This document shows, one piece after another, positions 1 to 11,074 of a stretch of 64,000 nucleotides of DNA. A program made the position numbers and the translations under genes. The stretch is from the NCBI GenBank assembly GCA_022702705.1, contig CM040429.1, forward strand, positions 113,313,943 to 113,377,942, read 5' to 3'. This stretch comes from Papilionanthe hookeriana x Papilionanthe teres. Lineage: Eukaryota > Streptophyta > Magnoliopsida > Asparagales > Orchidaceae. The notes under the pieces are model-generated. The model had not been told where the DNA came from. It saw nothing but the letters and a program-made list of their open reading frames with translations, and did not search any database. The number at the start of each line of letters is the position of its first letter. Positions within the stretch are counted from its first letter, which is position 1.

Positions 1-780
1 TTTATGTCAGTTATGTTGATTTTGGTTTAAAATGTTGATTTTATGTCAGTTATGTTTGAAATGTCGAATTTATGTCAGTTTTGTCGATTTTTGTTTGAAA
101 TGTCAAATTTATGTCGATTTTCTTGATTAAATGTTTGAAATGTCAAATTTATATCGATTTTGTCGATTAAATGTTTGGAATGTCAAATTTATGTCGATTA
201 TGTCGATTTTGATTTAGAATGTCGATTTTATGTCGGTTATGTTTGAAATGCCAAGTTTATGCCTTGACTTAAGTTTAAACTTAAATCTTGAGTTCATGTC
301 TGTCTGAACTTAATTTAAAAAGTTTGGTTTAGATTAACTTGAGTTCATGTACGTACGAACTTAAGTTAAAAGGTTGAAAGTTAGATTCGATATTGATTGA
401 ATTAACTTGGGTTCATGTCTAGTTGAACCTAAGTTAAAATCAATGTTGATTGAATCTAATTAACTTGAGTTCATGTCTGTTTGAACTTAAGTTAAAAGGT
501 TTGGTTTAATTAGAATAGACCTAAATAAGTTTCAAGCCTTATTTAAATAGTACTTAAAGGTTAATTAAATCTAATAAATCAGACTTAATTAGAATTTCAG
601 ACCATTTAAGTACTTTTTAGGTAAGGCTTAAGTTTTAATCAAGTGTAATTTGATTTAACCGAGATTTGCTTAGATATTAAGTCTTCGTGAATTAGACTTA
701 ATCATGGTTTGTGTTTATTTAAACCTTAGTTGATTAAGGTTTAATGATTTAATTAAGTCTAATGGAATAGACTTAATTAA
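1..780. repeat. Degenerate short-period AT-rich repeats (ATGTC/GATTT and TTAAGTT types)
   Basis: The first 300 bases are irregular repeats of words such as ATGTCGATTT and GTTTGAAATG. Positions 300-780 carry motifs of the form AACTTGAGTTCATGTC and GATTGAATTAACTTGG, which form an array of about 126 bp in INNER. The matching stretch of the other OUTER LTR is about 43990-44770. No gene is visible. Confidence 0.75.
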
Positions 781-1740
781 GGTTTATGTCAGATTTGGGT
801 TAGACTTAAGTTCATGTCAGGTTGAATCTTAAGTATGATTTAACTTAAGTCTAATGTGTTTGAGTAAGGTTTGAACCTAAGTGTAGTTTGACTTAAGTCT
901 AATGTGGGTTAGACTTAAGTTAGGTTTGAGTTAGGTTTGAACCTAAGTGTAGTTTGACTTAAGTCTAATGTAGGTTAAACTTAAGTTAGTTTTAAGTTAG
1001 GTTTGAACCTAAGTTTAGTTTGACTTAAGTCTAATGTGGATTGGACTTAAGTTAGGTTTAAGTTAGGATCATGTCAGGTTGAACCTCAGTTTAGTTTAAC
1101 ATAAGTCTAATATGGGTTAGACTTAAGTTAGGCTTGAGTTAGGTTCATGTCAGGTTGAACCTAAGTTTGGTTTGACTTAAGTCTAATATGAGTTAGACTT
1201 AAGTTAAATTTTGAGTTTAGGTTAAGTTAGGTTCAAGTCAGGTTGAACCTAGACTTAAGGTCGACTTAAGTTCAATATGGGTTGAACTTAAGTTAAGGTT
1301 TTGAGTTTAGGTTAAGTTGGGTTCAAGTCAGGTTGAACCTAGACTTAAGGTCGACTTAAGTTCAATATGGGTTGAACTTAAATTAAGGTTTGAGTATAAG
1401 TTAAGTTAGATTCAAGTCAGGTTGAACCTAGACTTAAGTTCAACTTAAGTTCAATATGGGTTGAACTTAAGTTAAGGTTTGAGTTTAAGTTAGGCTCAAG
1501 TTAGGTTAAACCTAAGTTTGGTTTGACTTAAGTCTAATATGGGTTAGACTTAAGTTAGGTTTGGGTTAGGTTCATGTCAGGTTGACTTAAGTATGGTTTG
1601 ACTTAAGTCTAATATGGGTTAGACTTAAGTTAGGTTTGGATTAGACTTAGGTTCAAGTCGGGTTGAACCTAAGTATGGTTTGACTTAAGTTTAATATAGG
1701 TTAGACTTAAGTTATGTTTGGGTTTGGTTAAACCTTAGTT
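780..1740. repeat. Tandem array built on GACTTAAGTC / GGTTAGACTTAAG
   Basis: Variable-length units contain the palindrome GACTTAAGTC followed by TAATATGGGTTAGACTTAAG and GGTTGAACCTAAG. The same array occurs at about 44780-45720 in the 5' LTR copy. Short reading frames here are incidental. Confidence 0.8.
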
Positions 1741-2650
1741 AGTTAAGGTTTAATGATTTAATTAGGTCTAATGGGTTAAACCTAATTAGGTTTTATGTTT
1801 GATTAAACCTTAGTTAGTTAAGGTTTAATAGTATAATTAGGTCTAATGGGTTAGACCTAATTAGGGTTTATGTTTGATTAAGCCTTAGTTAGTTAAGGTT
1901 TAATAGTTTAATTAGGTCTAATGGGTTCAACCTAATTAGGTTTTATGTTTGATTAAACCTTAGTTAGTTAAGGTTTAATAGTTTAATTAGGTCTAATGGG
2001 TTAGACCTAATTAGGGTTTATGTTTGATTAAACATCAGTTAGTTAAGATTTAATGGTTTAATTAAGTTTAATATGGCCTTAAACTTAACTAAAGGTTTAA
2101 TTTTGGTTAATTAAGTTTAATATGTCCTTAAACTTAATTAAACGGTCTGATTTTGGTTAATTAAGTTTAATATGTCCTTAAACTTAATTAAAAGGTTTGA
2201 TTTTGGTTAATTATGTTTAATATGTCCTTAAACTTAATTAAAAATGTTTGATTTTTGTATTAAACCTAATTTAGGTAAGGTTTAATGGGTTAATTAAGTT
2301 TAATATGTCCTTAAACTTAATTAAAGATTTGATTTTTGGTATTAAACCTAATTTAGATAAGGTTTAATGGGTTAATTAAGTTTATTATGTCCTTAAACTT
2401 AATTAAAGATTTGATTTTTGGTATTAAACCTAATTTAGATAAGGTTTAATGGGTTAATTAAGTTTAATATGTCCTTAAACTTAATTAAAGATTTGATTTT
2501 GGTTAATTAAGTTTAATATTTCATTAAACTTGATTAAAATGTTTGATTTTTATATTAAACCTAATTTAAGTAAGGTTTAATGGGTTAATTAAGTTTAATA
2601 TGTCCTTAAACTTAATTAAAGAGTTTTATTTTTGTCTTAAACCCTAAGGT
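1740..2650. repeat. Tandem arrays of AACCTTAGTTAGTTAAGG and TTAATTAAGTTTAATATG types
   Basis: Two adjoining arrays. The first has units of about 75 bp with TTAGGTCTAATGGGTTAGAC. The second alternates TTAATTAAGTTTAATATGTC with CTTAAACTTAATTAAAG. Equivalent arrays lie at 37370-38990 in INNER and 45720-46480 in the OUTER 5' LTR. Confidence 0.8.
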
Positions 2651-3099
2651 TTAATGGTTTAGCTAGGTTTAATTTGTCTTTAAACATAATTATTATTTGA
2701 TTTGAGTTGGATTCATCACTTGCTTAATCCATGATAAGATGGATTAAATATGTGAAGAGAAGTTTTGAATTATTAATTTTAAAATTAATAAATATTAACC
2801 TTATTTCAAAATGTCTTTTAGATTGTTTTGATGACTTGAGAATTGTTGTTTTAGGATTGTTGTCTGTTATCCTAATGTTCTCAATCATTTTGCATTTAAA
2901 TTTTCTAATTTTTCCAAATTTTATAATTATTTTTGAAAATAATTACAAAATATCATGGAAATTAGGGAATCATATCCTAGAGAGTTATCCTAGCCTTAGA
3001 AAAATCAAAAGATGTGCCTAAGGACTTAAAGGTCATTCCCTAAAAATTTCATATTTTTCTGACTTGTAAATAATTTTTAATAATTTAAATACTCCAGTG

Positions 3100-3216
3100 A
3101 GTATTTAATTAATTAAAAATTAAATACTGAGAATAAAATTATGATTTTAGTCTCATAATTTTCTTCTCTTTAAGAGCTTTCCAGAGGTATTTTTATTTTA
3201 TTTTTATGACCTCTGG
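3100..3216. other. Three consecutive perfect inverted repeats in the LTR
   Basis: Hairpin 1 has arms AGTATTTAATT (3100-3110) and its complement at 3118-3128. Hairpin 2 has arms AAAATTATGA (3135-3144) and TCATAATTTT (3153-3162). Hairpin 3 has arms CCAGAGGT (3181-3188) and ACCTCTGG (3209-3216). The module recurs at 14288-14402, 39480-39596 and 47154-47272, with hairpin 3 decayed in some copies. It sits just downstream, in element direction, of the CpG-rich patch. Function is unknown. Confidence 0.7.
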
Positions 3217-3279
3217 ATCAAAATATATTGAATTTTGAAGTTTTTAAGGATTTTCTAGATTAAATCCAGCCCGAAAAAT

Positions 3280-3420
3280 TGAGGATCCTCGTACCGTCGA
3301 ATGGGCGGGATGATCCCGTGCGCGGATCCGAATAGAGGACACGGCTGGCGCAGATCAGCGTCGTTCGTTCCAAAACACGAGAACGGACGGCGGAGATAAT
3401 TCGCCCAAAAATTCGAAAAA
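3280..3420 (-). other. CpG-rich island inside the AT-rich LTR
   Basis: A GC-rich block of about 140 bp with many CG dinucleotides (CGTACCGTCG, GCGCGGATCCG) stands out from very AT-rich surroundings. It lies about 500-640 bp downstream of the TATA box in element direction. Equivalents are at 14460-14610, 39650-39800 and 47330-47470, and in the plus-strand LTRs at 23390-23590 and 58400-58620. It could be a regulatory or methylation-sensitive block; no function is established. Confidence 0.65.
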
Positions 3421-3599
3421 TTTTGAACCGTTAAACTTCAAACTTCAATATCTCACTCATTTCTCAACAAAATTGAGTGATTTTGGAACCTATGGAATCA
3501 TCTAGACGTATAGAATGTATCTATACGGTGATGATACATTTCTGGGCTAGTTTAACCCATGATATTTCGAAAATTTGAATTATTTTGGAGAAAATAAAT

Positions 3600-3610
3600 C
3601 CATACCTTGG
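3600..3610 (-). promoter_or_regulatory. Predicted 5' splice site in LTR leader
   Basis: Minus strand reads CCAAG|GTATGG, a good plant donor match, about 310 bp downstream of the TATA box. The same site is present at 14809-14819 (TAAAG|GTATGG), weakened at 40003-40013, and paralleled by AAG|GTATGA at 23209 and 58239 in the plus-strand LTRs. In the OUTER 5' LTR it is removed by a deletion of about 33 bp at 47655. Confidence 0.5.
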
Positions 3611-3916
3611 CCACAAGTATGTCGAGCTTGATCAGGCCTGATGGTTAGCTTCTAGGACTCCCAAAGATGATCTTTGTCACTTCAATTTGGTTTTGTAGCT
3701 AGCCTTGGTGAGCAAATTTGGGCAAAATGGCCAAGTTTGGCTGATTTGGGATTTTGGCCAAATTGGCTTGATTGGGCTAACCCTATGGCTTGGGCTTGGT
3801 TGGAATAGGTTACTGAGGTCTCCAGGAAGATTTTTTGTGTTGGGAGCCAAGGGATTTGGGCAGCCTATAGGATTCTATGGGTTAATTCTCTCCTCTTGAT
3901 ATTTTGGCCAAGGGGG

Positions 3917-3925
3917 TATTTATAG
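3917..3925 (-). promoter_or_regulatory. LTR TATA box
   Basis: Minus strand reads GGCTATAAATACCCCC, a strong TATA box. It sits at the same place as CTATAAAAG in INNER and TATTTAAA in solo LTR 2. It would mark the U3/R transition, giving a U3 of about 2.4 kb. Confidence 0.65.
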
Positions 3926-3929
3926 CCAT

Positions 3930-5290
3930 GAATGCCTATGGATTAACCTTGGTTGGCTTGGATTTGACCAGGGTATAGTTAGGGCTGTAGAGTACAACCT
4001 CCCCCATGTAAACCAAGCTTCACCTCTTCTTCCTCCATGAGAATTTTGCCACTTAAGCAAATGCACATTTCATGGCAATTTTGGCTTAAATCTTGTCATG
4101 ATGGATTTTAGCCTCTTTGTTTCCATTCCATTGGCTAAGTGGCAGGTTCATGGTGACTCAAATAGTTGAGACCCTCTCCTTGCAACACCTCATTTACCAT
4201 TTCATGAGGTAGTGACACTTTAGCCCCTCTCTTAATATTTTTCATGAAATATTATGATGGTTTTAACCATGGTGTGAAGGATGGTTAAAGCTTTGTCTCC
4301 TCACTATTGGATGGCTAAGGAGGTGGCTAAACTAACCTCACCATGGCAAGACACCTCACACTTTAAATTACCATGGTATTGCCACCTAATTTTTCATGTC
4401 ATGATGGCCTTTACCATGGTTAAATGTGAGTGATTTATGAATTGATTTTTCTTTAATGGATCATGTGTGATGTCATAAAAGAGTTTTAGATTTTTTAGAA
4501 AATCATATGTCATAAGTTTTAAAAATTCCTTTTAATGCCCTCTTCATTTTAATTTCCATATTGAATTAATTATATCATTAATTAAATTTTGAAAATTATT
4601 TTATTAAGCAATAATTAATTGGAAATAATTCCAAATTAATTATTTGACTAATCCATGTCATTAAAATTGATTTTTGTCTCTTTTCATGACTTTTAAATTT
4701 AATTTTCATTTTAATTAATTATGTCATTAATTAAAATATGAAAATTAAATTATTGATCAATTAATTAATTAAAAATAATTTTGGAATCAATTATTTGGTT
4801 AATTTCATTATTTTTAATCAATTTATGGATTTTGTGATTTTATGGCTTTTGAATTCAATTTTTCAATTTAATAAATTAGGTTATTAATTAAAGTTTTAAA
4901 ATTATTTCATTAGCCAATTAATTAATCAAAATAATTTTGAAATCAATTATTTGATTAATTTTATGATTTTATGACTTTTAATTTAATTTTCATTTTAATT
5001 AATTATGTCATTTAATTAAAATACTGAAAATTAAATCATAAATTAATTTAATTAATCAAAATAATTTTGAAATTAATTATTTGATTAATTTTGTTGTTTT
5101 TATTTCATTTTATACCTATTTTGATTAAAATAGATAAGTGTTGACCAATTTTGATTTAGGTTAACCCAAGTCAGCCTAAATTGATCAATTTAATTTCAAG
5201 ATGTCCAATGTGACCTTTTTCAACTTTGTCATGGTTGATTTGATCACAATATTTGTGATTTTATCATTGTGGGGTTTTAAACATGTCATT
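3930..5290. other. Non-repetitive U3 body, AT-rich, no gene seen
   Basis: LTR U3 sequence with several CCATGGT-type words (4100-4430), then very AT-rich sequence with repeated TTAATTAATTATGTCATTAATTAAA words (4560-5100). It aligns with 47960-49310 of the other OUTER LTR. No coding or RNA gene is recognised. Confidence 0.7.
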
Positions 5291-6350
5291 AGGTCAAAGG
5301 GTTGACATATGGGGTCAACAAGTTTTGTCATTGGGTCTAGTTTGGTCATTTTGACCAAAATTGACTTTTTAGGTCAAAAGGGTGACCTATGGGGTCAACA
5401 AGGTTAGTCATTGGGTCTGGTTTGACCATTTTGACCAAAGTTGACTTTTTAGGTCAAAAGGTTGACCTATGGGGTCAACAGGATTGGTCATTAGGTCTGG
5501 TTTGACCATTTTAACCAAAGTTGACTTTTTAGGTCAAAATGGTGACCTATGGGGTCAACAGGGTTGGTCATTGGGTCTGGTTTGACCATTTTGACCAAAG
5601 TTGACTTTTTAGGTCAAAAGGGTGACCTATGGGGTCAACAGGGTTGGTCATTGGGTCTGGTTTGACCATTTTGACCAAATTTGACTTTTAGGTCAAATGG
5701 TTGACCTATGGGGTCAACAGGATTGGTCATTGGGTCTGGTTTGACCATTTTGACCAAAGTTGACTTTTTAGGTTAAAAAGTTGACCTATGGGGTCAACAG
5801 GATTGGTCATTGGGTCTGGTTTGACCATTTTGACCAAAGTTGACTTTTTAGGTTAAAAGGTTGACCTATGGGGTCAACATGATTGGTCATTGGGTTTGGT
5901 TTGACCATTTTGACCAAAGTTGACTTTTTAGGTCAAAAGGTTGACCTATGGGGTCAACAGGGTTGGTCATTGGGTCTGGTTTTACCATTTTGACCAAAGT
6001 TGAATTTTTAGGTCAAAAGGGTGACCTATGGGATCAACAGGGTTGGTCATTGGGTCTGGTTAGACCATTTTAACCAAAGTTGACTTTTTAGGTCAAAAGG
6101 GTGACCTATGGGGACAACAGGGTTGGTCATTGGGTCTGGTTTGACCATTTTGACCAAAGTTGACTTTTTAGGTCAGAAGGTTGACCTATAGGGTCAACAG
6201 GATTGGTCATTGGGTATGGTTTGACCATTTTGACCAAAGTTGACTTTTTAAGTCAAAAGGTTGACCTATGGGGTGAACAGGGATGGTCATTGGGTCTGGT
6301 TTGACCATTTTGACCAAAGTTAACTTTTTAGGTCAAAAGGTATTGACTCA
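5291..6350 (-). repeat. 80-bp tandem array rich in W-box cores (about 13 copies)
   Basis: The period is 80 bp: successive TTGACTTTTT blocks begin at 5361, 5441, 5521 and 5601. Each unit carries about five TTGACC or TTGACT cores counting both strands, the binding core known for plant WRKY factors. The array sits in U3 immediately inside the LTR terminus. Copy number differs between LTRs: about 11 at 49310-50215, 3 at 16070-16320 and 10 at 41280-42070. Confidence 0.85.
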
Positions 6351-6552
6351 TTATAAAAATGAGGTCAACAAAGGGTTCTCTAATATGTGTAGAATACTAT
6401 ATAAGTATTCCGCACATATTGGCGTTGACCGAAGTGATCTAAGAGATGTCCCATAATAATCAGGAAAAGAGTGGGTATCATACTGCTCCTAGAGGATGTC
6501 AGATGTCATGTTTGTCGGTTCTTAGATGGAATATTCTTCTCGTGTCTGAAAA

Positions 6553-7230
6553 TAAATTTACTGGGAGTGAAAATGGATGTCATATTCCATTTCTCAAAAT
6601 GTCAATGTTGCTATTTTGTTAAAGGAATGCCATGATTTCCGTGTCAAGAAAGGACTTATATCCCATAACTGGAGAGAGAAAATAGACGTCATTTTCTATT
6701 TTTCTCAAAATGTCAATGTTAAGATTTGGTTAAAGGAAAGCCATGATTTTCGTGTCAGGAAAGGACTTACATCCAATAACCAGAGAGAGAAAATAGATGT
6801 CATTTTCTATTTTCCTCAAAATGTCAATGTCAAGATTTGGTTAGAGGAAAGCCATGATTTCGTGTCAGGAAAGGACTTACATCCAATAACCGGAGAGAGA
6901 AAATAGATGTCATTTTCTATTTTCCTCAAAATGTCAATGTCAAGATTTGGTTAGAGGAAAGCCATGATTTCCGTATCAGGAAAGGACTTACATCCAATAA
7001 CCGGAGAGAGAAAATAGATGTCATTTTTTATTTTCCTCAAAATGTCAATGTCAAGATTTGGTTAGAGGAAAGCCATGATTTTTGTGTCAGGAAATGACTT
7101 ACATCCAATAACCGGAGAGAGAAAATAGATGTCATTTTCTATTTTCCTCAAAATGTCAATGTCAAGATTTGGTTAGAGGAAAGCCATGATTTTCGTGTCA
7201 GGAAAGGACTTACATCCAATAACCGGAGAG
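6553..7230. repeat. 111-bp tandem array (about 6 copies)
   Basis: AAATAGATGTCATTTTC recurs at 6791, 6901, 7012 and 7123, giving a period of 110-111 bp. Because 111 is 37 codons, the plus strand stays open for over 100 codons, but it reads antisense to the element and only repeats itself. The same array is at 16540-17652 in INNER. It lies in the 3' untranslated part, a known hot spot for tandem repeats in Ogre-like elements. Confidence 0.85.
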
Positions 7231-7399
7231 AGTGGCGAACTCACTAATATTTTTGGTGGGAATATCCGCTGGGGTTTTGACCTATATAGGTCGAAAGATA
7301 TTAATCATCACAAGTTGTTTATTATGTCATCTTTAATTCAAAGTCCTTATTTTGGAATTTTTGGAATTGTCGATGTATTGTAGATAATTGAGGAGAAAG

Positions 7400-8300
7400 A
7401 GAGCAAATTTCGTATTCAATTTTCTCAAAAAAAGGTGTCAATATCAAAGAATCGATTTTGAAATTGAAATGCGTACGAAACTTATATCCTATTCAAAGAA
7501 ATATTGCTAAAGGAAAGCCAATGTCATGTTGGTTTTACATCCAATAGCGAAAAAAAGAGTAGATGTCGTTTTTCACTTAAGAAGGACTTTTACTACCTCT
7601 TAGAAATGTCAATGTCAGAATGTCGCTTTTGGAATAGGAATGCGTATGATACTTATATCCTATCCAAAGAAAGATTGCTAAAGGAAAGCCAATGACGGTC
7701 TTACATCCAATAGTGAGGAAGAGAGTAGATGTCATCTTCCATTTAAGGAGGTCTTACACTATTTCTTAGAAATGTCAATGTCAAAATGTCGGTTTTGGAA
7801 TAGGAATGCGTATGAGACTTATATCCTATCCAAAGAAAGATCGCTAAAGGAAAGCCAATGTCATGATGGTCTTATATCCAATAGGGAGAAAGAGAGTAGA
7901 TGTCGTCTTCCATTTAAGGAGGTCTTACACTATCTCTTAGAAATGTCAAAATGTCAATATGTTGGTTTTGGATAGGAATGCATTTGAGACTTACATCCTA
8001 TCCAATGAGAGATTGCTAAAGGAAAGCCAATGTCATGATGGTCTTATATCCAATAGCGAGAAAGAAAGTAGATGCTGTCTTCCATTTAAGGAGGTCTTAT
8101 ACTATCTCTTAGAAATGTCAAAATGTCAATATGCTGCTTTTGGATAGGAATGCATATGAGACTTACATCTTATCCAATGAGAGATTGCTAAAGGAAAGCC
8201 AATGTCATGATGGTATTATATCCAATAACGAGAAAGAGAATAGATGACATCTTCCATTTTGGGAAGTCTTACACTATCTCTTAGAAATGTCGATTTCGTT
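7400..8300. repeat. About 171-bp tandem array (about 5 copies)
   Basis: GCTAAAGGAAAGCC recurs at 7506, 7677, 7843, 8014 and 8187, giving spacings of 166-173 bp. Units include TGTCGGTTTTGGATAGGAATG and CTTACATCCTATCCAA. Open frames of 60-67 codons reflect a period divisible by three. The array is absent from INNER, so it arose or was kept in OUTER only. Confidence 0.8.
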
Positions 8301-8419
8301 TTCTTATTCTTGGTTGTTTGTTTTCCAGTTTACAAAACAAGTCATTCATTTTCGTCTATGTAGCATTTTTTTTTTCAAATACTAACCATTAATTGGATGT
8401 ATTATGTCTTCTTTGTAGT

Positions 8420-8700
8420 CTGACAAGATTTTCCCAAATGTGTCTTCTTAACAAGCATATGGGCCCTCCCGTGAGGATAGGTGTTTGAGGTACTAAATCC
8501 AAATCCCTGATCTGAGTGTCCTAGGGTGAACCAATTTATGATGGGCCCGTACAATGTTTGTCAGTCATGTAGGTTCACAAAGCTCCCATTAATCACCAAT
8601 TTTATAAAGATCATTCAGATTGTCCTTCAAAAATCACTTTAACATTTCCAAATTGGGATTGGGGTTGGATCTTTGGAAAATTATGACATCAGAGTATAAT
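8420..8700 (-). pseudogene. Relic of Tat integrase C-terminal region
   Basis: No open frame remains, but the DNA aligns with the INNER integrase tail. The stretch about 8451-8532 matches 18790-18912, which encodes the RPRTFRIGELVLVL...EGPYVI part; a deletion of a few tens of bases removes the middle. The stretch about 8660-8697 matches 19075-19113, which encodes YGSEAILPLE. Spacing between the blocks is similar in both (about 165 versus 195 bp). This shows that OUTER descends from a pol-bearing element. The alignment was made by eye and needs confirmation. Confidence 0.6.
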
Positions 8701-8930
8701 TTTAATTAATCTCCAATAACAAAGCCATTTACCTTAGTTCTTTCTTTCTGGGTCTTAGGAATTATTCGAAAATGTGATCAAAATATCTTTTATCTTCTAA
8801 AGATATGTCTGAACCAATTAATAGTCAACCAAAAGACGAGATCACTAAATTCTTTCCTGAATATAATATCGGAAGAATTTTCTTAAGACGTTTTTCAAGA
8901 TTTATCAATTAGGGGAGAATTTGGAGACAA
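8701..8930. other. OUTER internal sequence, nothing recognised
   Basis: AT-rich single-copy-looking sequence upstream, in element direction, of the integrase relic. I could not extend the pol homology into it and see no open frame. Confidence 0.5.
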
Positions 8931-9235
8931 ATTTTTAATTTTATGCTCACCTCAAGCTTCTTCTCAGAGAATTACTATATCTTATGGAGCATGTTAAAGA
9001 TTTTGAATGTTTGAATTGAGACACCAATTTTTGATTTTGTGCCCACCTCAAGCTTCTTTTTAGAAACCCTTTTTTTCGCCTCTTTTTTTTTTTGGTAGGG
9101 CAATCTTTAATGATTTTGAATGCCTGAACTCAAACACAAATTTTTGATTTGCTACTCACCTCAAGCTTCTTCTTAGAGAATTACTATATCTGGTAGAGCA
9201 TGTTTTAAGGGTTTTGAATGTTCAAACTCCCCTAA
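8930..9235. repeat. Degenerate repeat of about 120 bp, three copies
   Basis: The block CACCTCAAGCTTCTTCT followed by AGAGAATTACTATATCT and GATTTTGAATGTTTGAA appears three times with substitutions, starting near 8949, 9046 and 9157. No coding content is seen. Confidence 0.65.
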
Positions 9236-9545
9236 TTAATAATTCTCAAATATTTATTAAGACGAATTCTGGGATATTATAACTCATTCAGAAATCAGGA
9301 CCCAATCACATGGAAGAAGATTAAGAGGCTCGTGACACCTTTAGTCAATTACTTGCATTTTGATCACAATATTTTATTTTTCATTTAGGACCCGGTCTGA
9401 AGATTTAAGATTAAGGGCCCAGTTATTAGGGCATTAATTTCATTTTCCCCTTGAAATCATAATTTTCTTATCAAAATGTCAAAAATTTTGTCTTGAATTC
9501 TTCCTTTCTGAATTGTCTTTTTGCCAATAGGTGAATGAGAAGAAT

Positions 9546-9670
9546 ATTTCCAAAGATATTAAATCCATAGATTTCAAATTTCATTCTACCTCACAGATCA
9601 ATTTGGGTTTTATTTCCAAAGATATTAGATCCAAATATTTCAAATTTCATCCCTCGTCACAGATCAATTT
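9546..9670. repeat. 66-bp direct duplication
   Basis: TTTCCAAAGATATTA followed by TTTCAAATTTCAT and TCACAGATCAATTT occurs twice, 66 bp apart (9547 and 9613). The surrounding 9236-9880 is otherwise featureless. Confidence 0.65.
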
Positions 9671-9879
9671 TCATTTCTCCACAAAGGACATGCTAGTTGA
9701 CTAGTCCTAGAACTAGACTAAACATAGATCAGATCTTCAGTCGATCTCTTTCTTTCTGCAAAGCTGTTCTAAGGGAAACCCGTGATGGAATTCATCCAAA
9801 AGCTTTCGTCTTCCCAAAATTTGATTAATGATTTTAATTTTTAGAGTCTTTGGTAGATTGACAAATCAGAACCTTGAGG

Positions 9880-10725
9880 GTAGGAAATAGATCAACCAGA
9901 GGAGTGGTTTAGAGGCTGTAAAAAGCATAACCATGAAGAAAAGGTTCATAGGCCATAAAAAGCATAACCTAGGGAAATGGTTCAGAGGTTGTAAAAAGTA
10001 TAACCATGAAGAATAGGTTCAAAGACCATAAGGGCATAACCTAAGGGAGAGGTTCAGAGACTGTAAAAAGCATAAACACGAAGAATAGGTTCAGAGGCCA
10101 TAAAGGCATAACCTAGGGGAGTGGTTTAGAGGCTGTAAAAAGCATAAATACGAAGAATAGGTTCGAAGGACATAAAGGCATAACCTAGGGGAGTGGTTTA
10201 GAGGCTGTAAAAAGCATAACCATAAAGAATAGGTTCAGAGGCCATAAGGGCATAACCTACGAAAGTGGTTCAGAGGCTGTAAAAAGCATAACCATGAAGA
10301 ATAGGTTCAGAGGCCATAATGGCATAACCTAAGGAAGTGGTTCAGAGGCTGTAAAAAGCATAACCATGAAGAATAGTTTCAGAGGCCATAAAGGCATAAC
10401 CTACGGAAGTGGTTCAGAGGCTGTAAAAAGCATAACCATGAAGAATAGTTCAGAGGCCATAAGAGCATATCCTACGGAAGTGGTTCAGAGGATGTAAAAA
10501 GCATAACCATGAAGAATAGGTTCAGAGGCCATAAGGACATAACCTACAGAAGTGGTTCAGAGGCTGTAAAAAGCATAACCATGAAGGATAGGTTCAGAGG
10601 CCATAAAGGTATAACCTAGGGAAGTTGTTCAGAGGCATAACCACGAAGAATAGGTTCAGAGGCCATAAAGGCATAACCTAGGGAAGTGGTTCAGAGGGTC
10701 TAAAAAGCATAACCACCAAGTCAGA
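9880..10725. repeat. 72-bp tandem array (about 11 copies)
   Basis: The GAATAGGTT block recurs at 10011, 10083, 10155 and 10227, a 72-bp period. Each unit has two similar halves (AGGTTCAGAGGCCATAA and GTGGTTCAGAGGCTGTAAA), so it is a dimer of a roughly 36-bp ancestor. A stray half-unit lies at 10820-10852. The array is in the 5' untranslated side of OUTER and is not found in INNER. Confidence 0.85.
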
Positions 10726-11074
10726 TAAACTGAACATGTTTGGCTGAGAAAGTATTTGCTTGAACTTATTCAAAACGACAATATCGATCTGTCTGACAAC
10801 AGAATCGATGAAAACTCCATAAGAGCATAACCTACGGAAGTGGTTCAGAGGAGCACATGTTGTTTTGTATGTCTTTTATATCATTTTGGTCTATCGATTT
10901 AAGATTCTAGGATTTGTTGGTCGTGAACAAATTTTTGAATCGAATAAGTGTTAGTTCTATTTTACTCGAGATTGAGTAAGACATAGAACAAAAGAAAGGA
11001 TTATTTAGTCTTTCAAAAGATAAATTTTCATAGTCATGGGGACAAATTGATTAACCAAAGATGGGGAGAGAGAA
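10726..11074 (-). other. OUTER leader between 72-bp array and primer site
   Basis: About 350 bp of mostly single-copy sequence with one isolated remnant of the 72-bp repeat. In element direction this is the start of the internal region. No open frame is seen. Confidence 0.5.

Larger units (their letters stand above)
1..6370 (-). mobile_element. 3' LTR of OUTER giant Tat/Ogre-type retrotransposon (partial)
   Basis: Position 1 corresponds to about 43991 in the right-hand copy, and both copies end in the same terminus: GGTCAACA at 6370 and at 50238. Read on the minus strand the LTR begins TGTTGACC. The left part lies outside the window. Order in element direction: terminal inverted repeat, 80-bp array, TATA box, splice-donor-like site, CpG-rich patch, three hairpins, AT-rich tandem arrays. 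The paired LTR is over 8 kb, larger than most plant LTRs but in keeping with the giant Tat/Ogre lineage. The family assignment comes from INNER, which shares this organisation and carries Tat-type pol domains. Confidence 0.85.

Noticed and set aside
2731..3021. Plus-strand 96-codon open frame with hydrophobic protein
   Set aside because: Lies inside OUTER LTR sequence; the matching stretch in the other LTR is altered and partly duplicated, and no domain is recognisable. Treated as chance in AT-rich DNA.
9880..10725. 72-bp array considered as a CRISPR-like array
   Set aside because: Whole units repeat head to tail with no unique spacers, in a plant retroelement; it is an ordinary tandem repeat.
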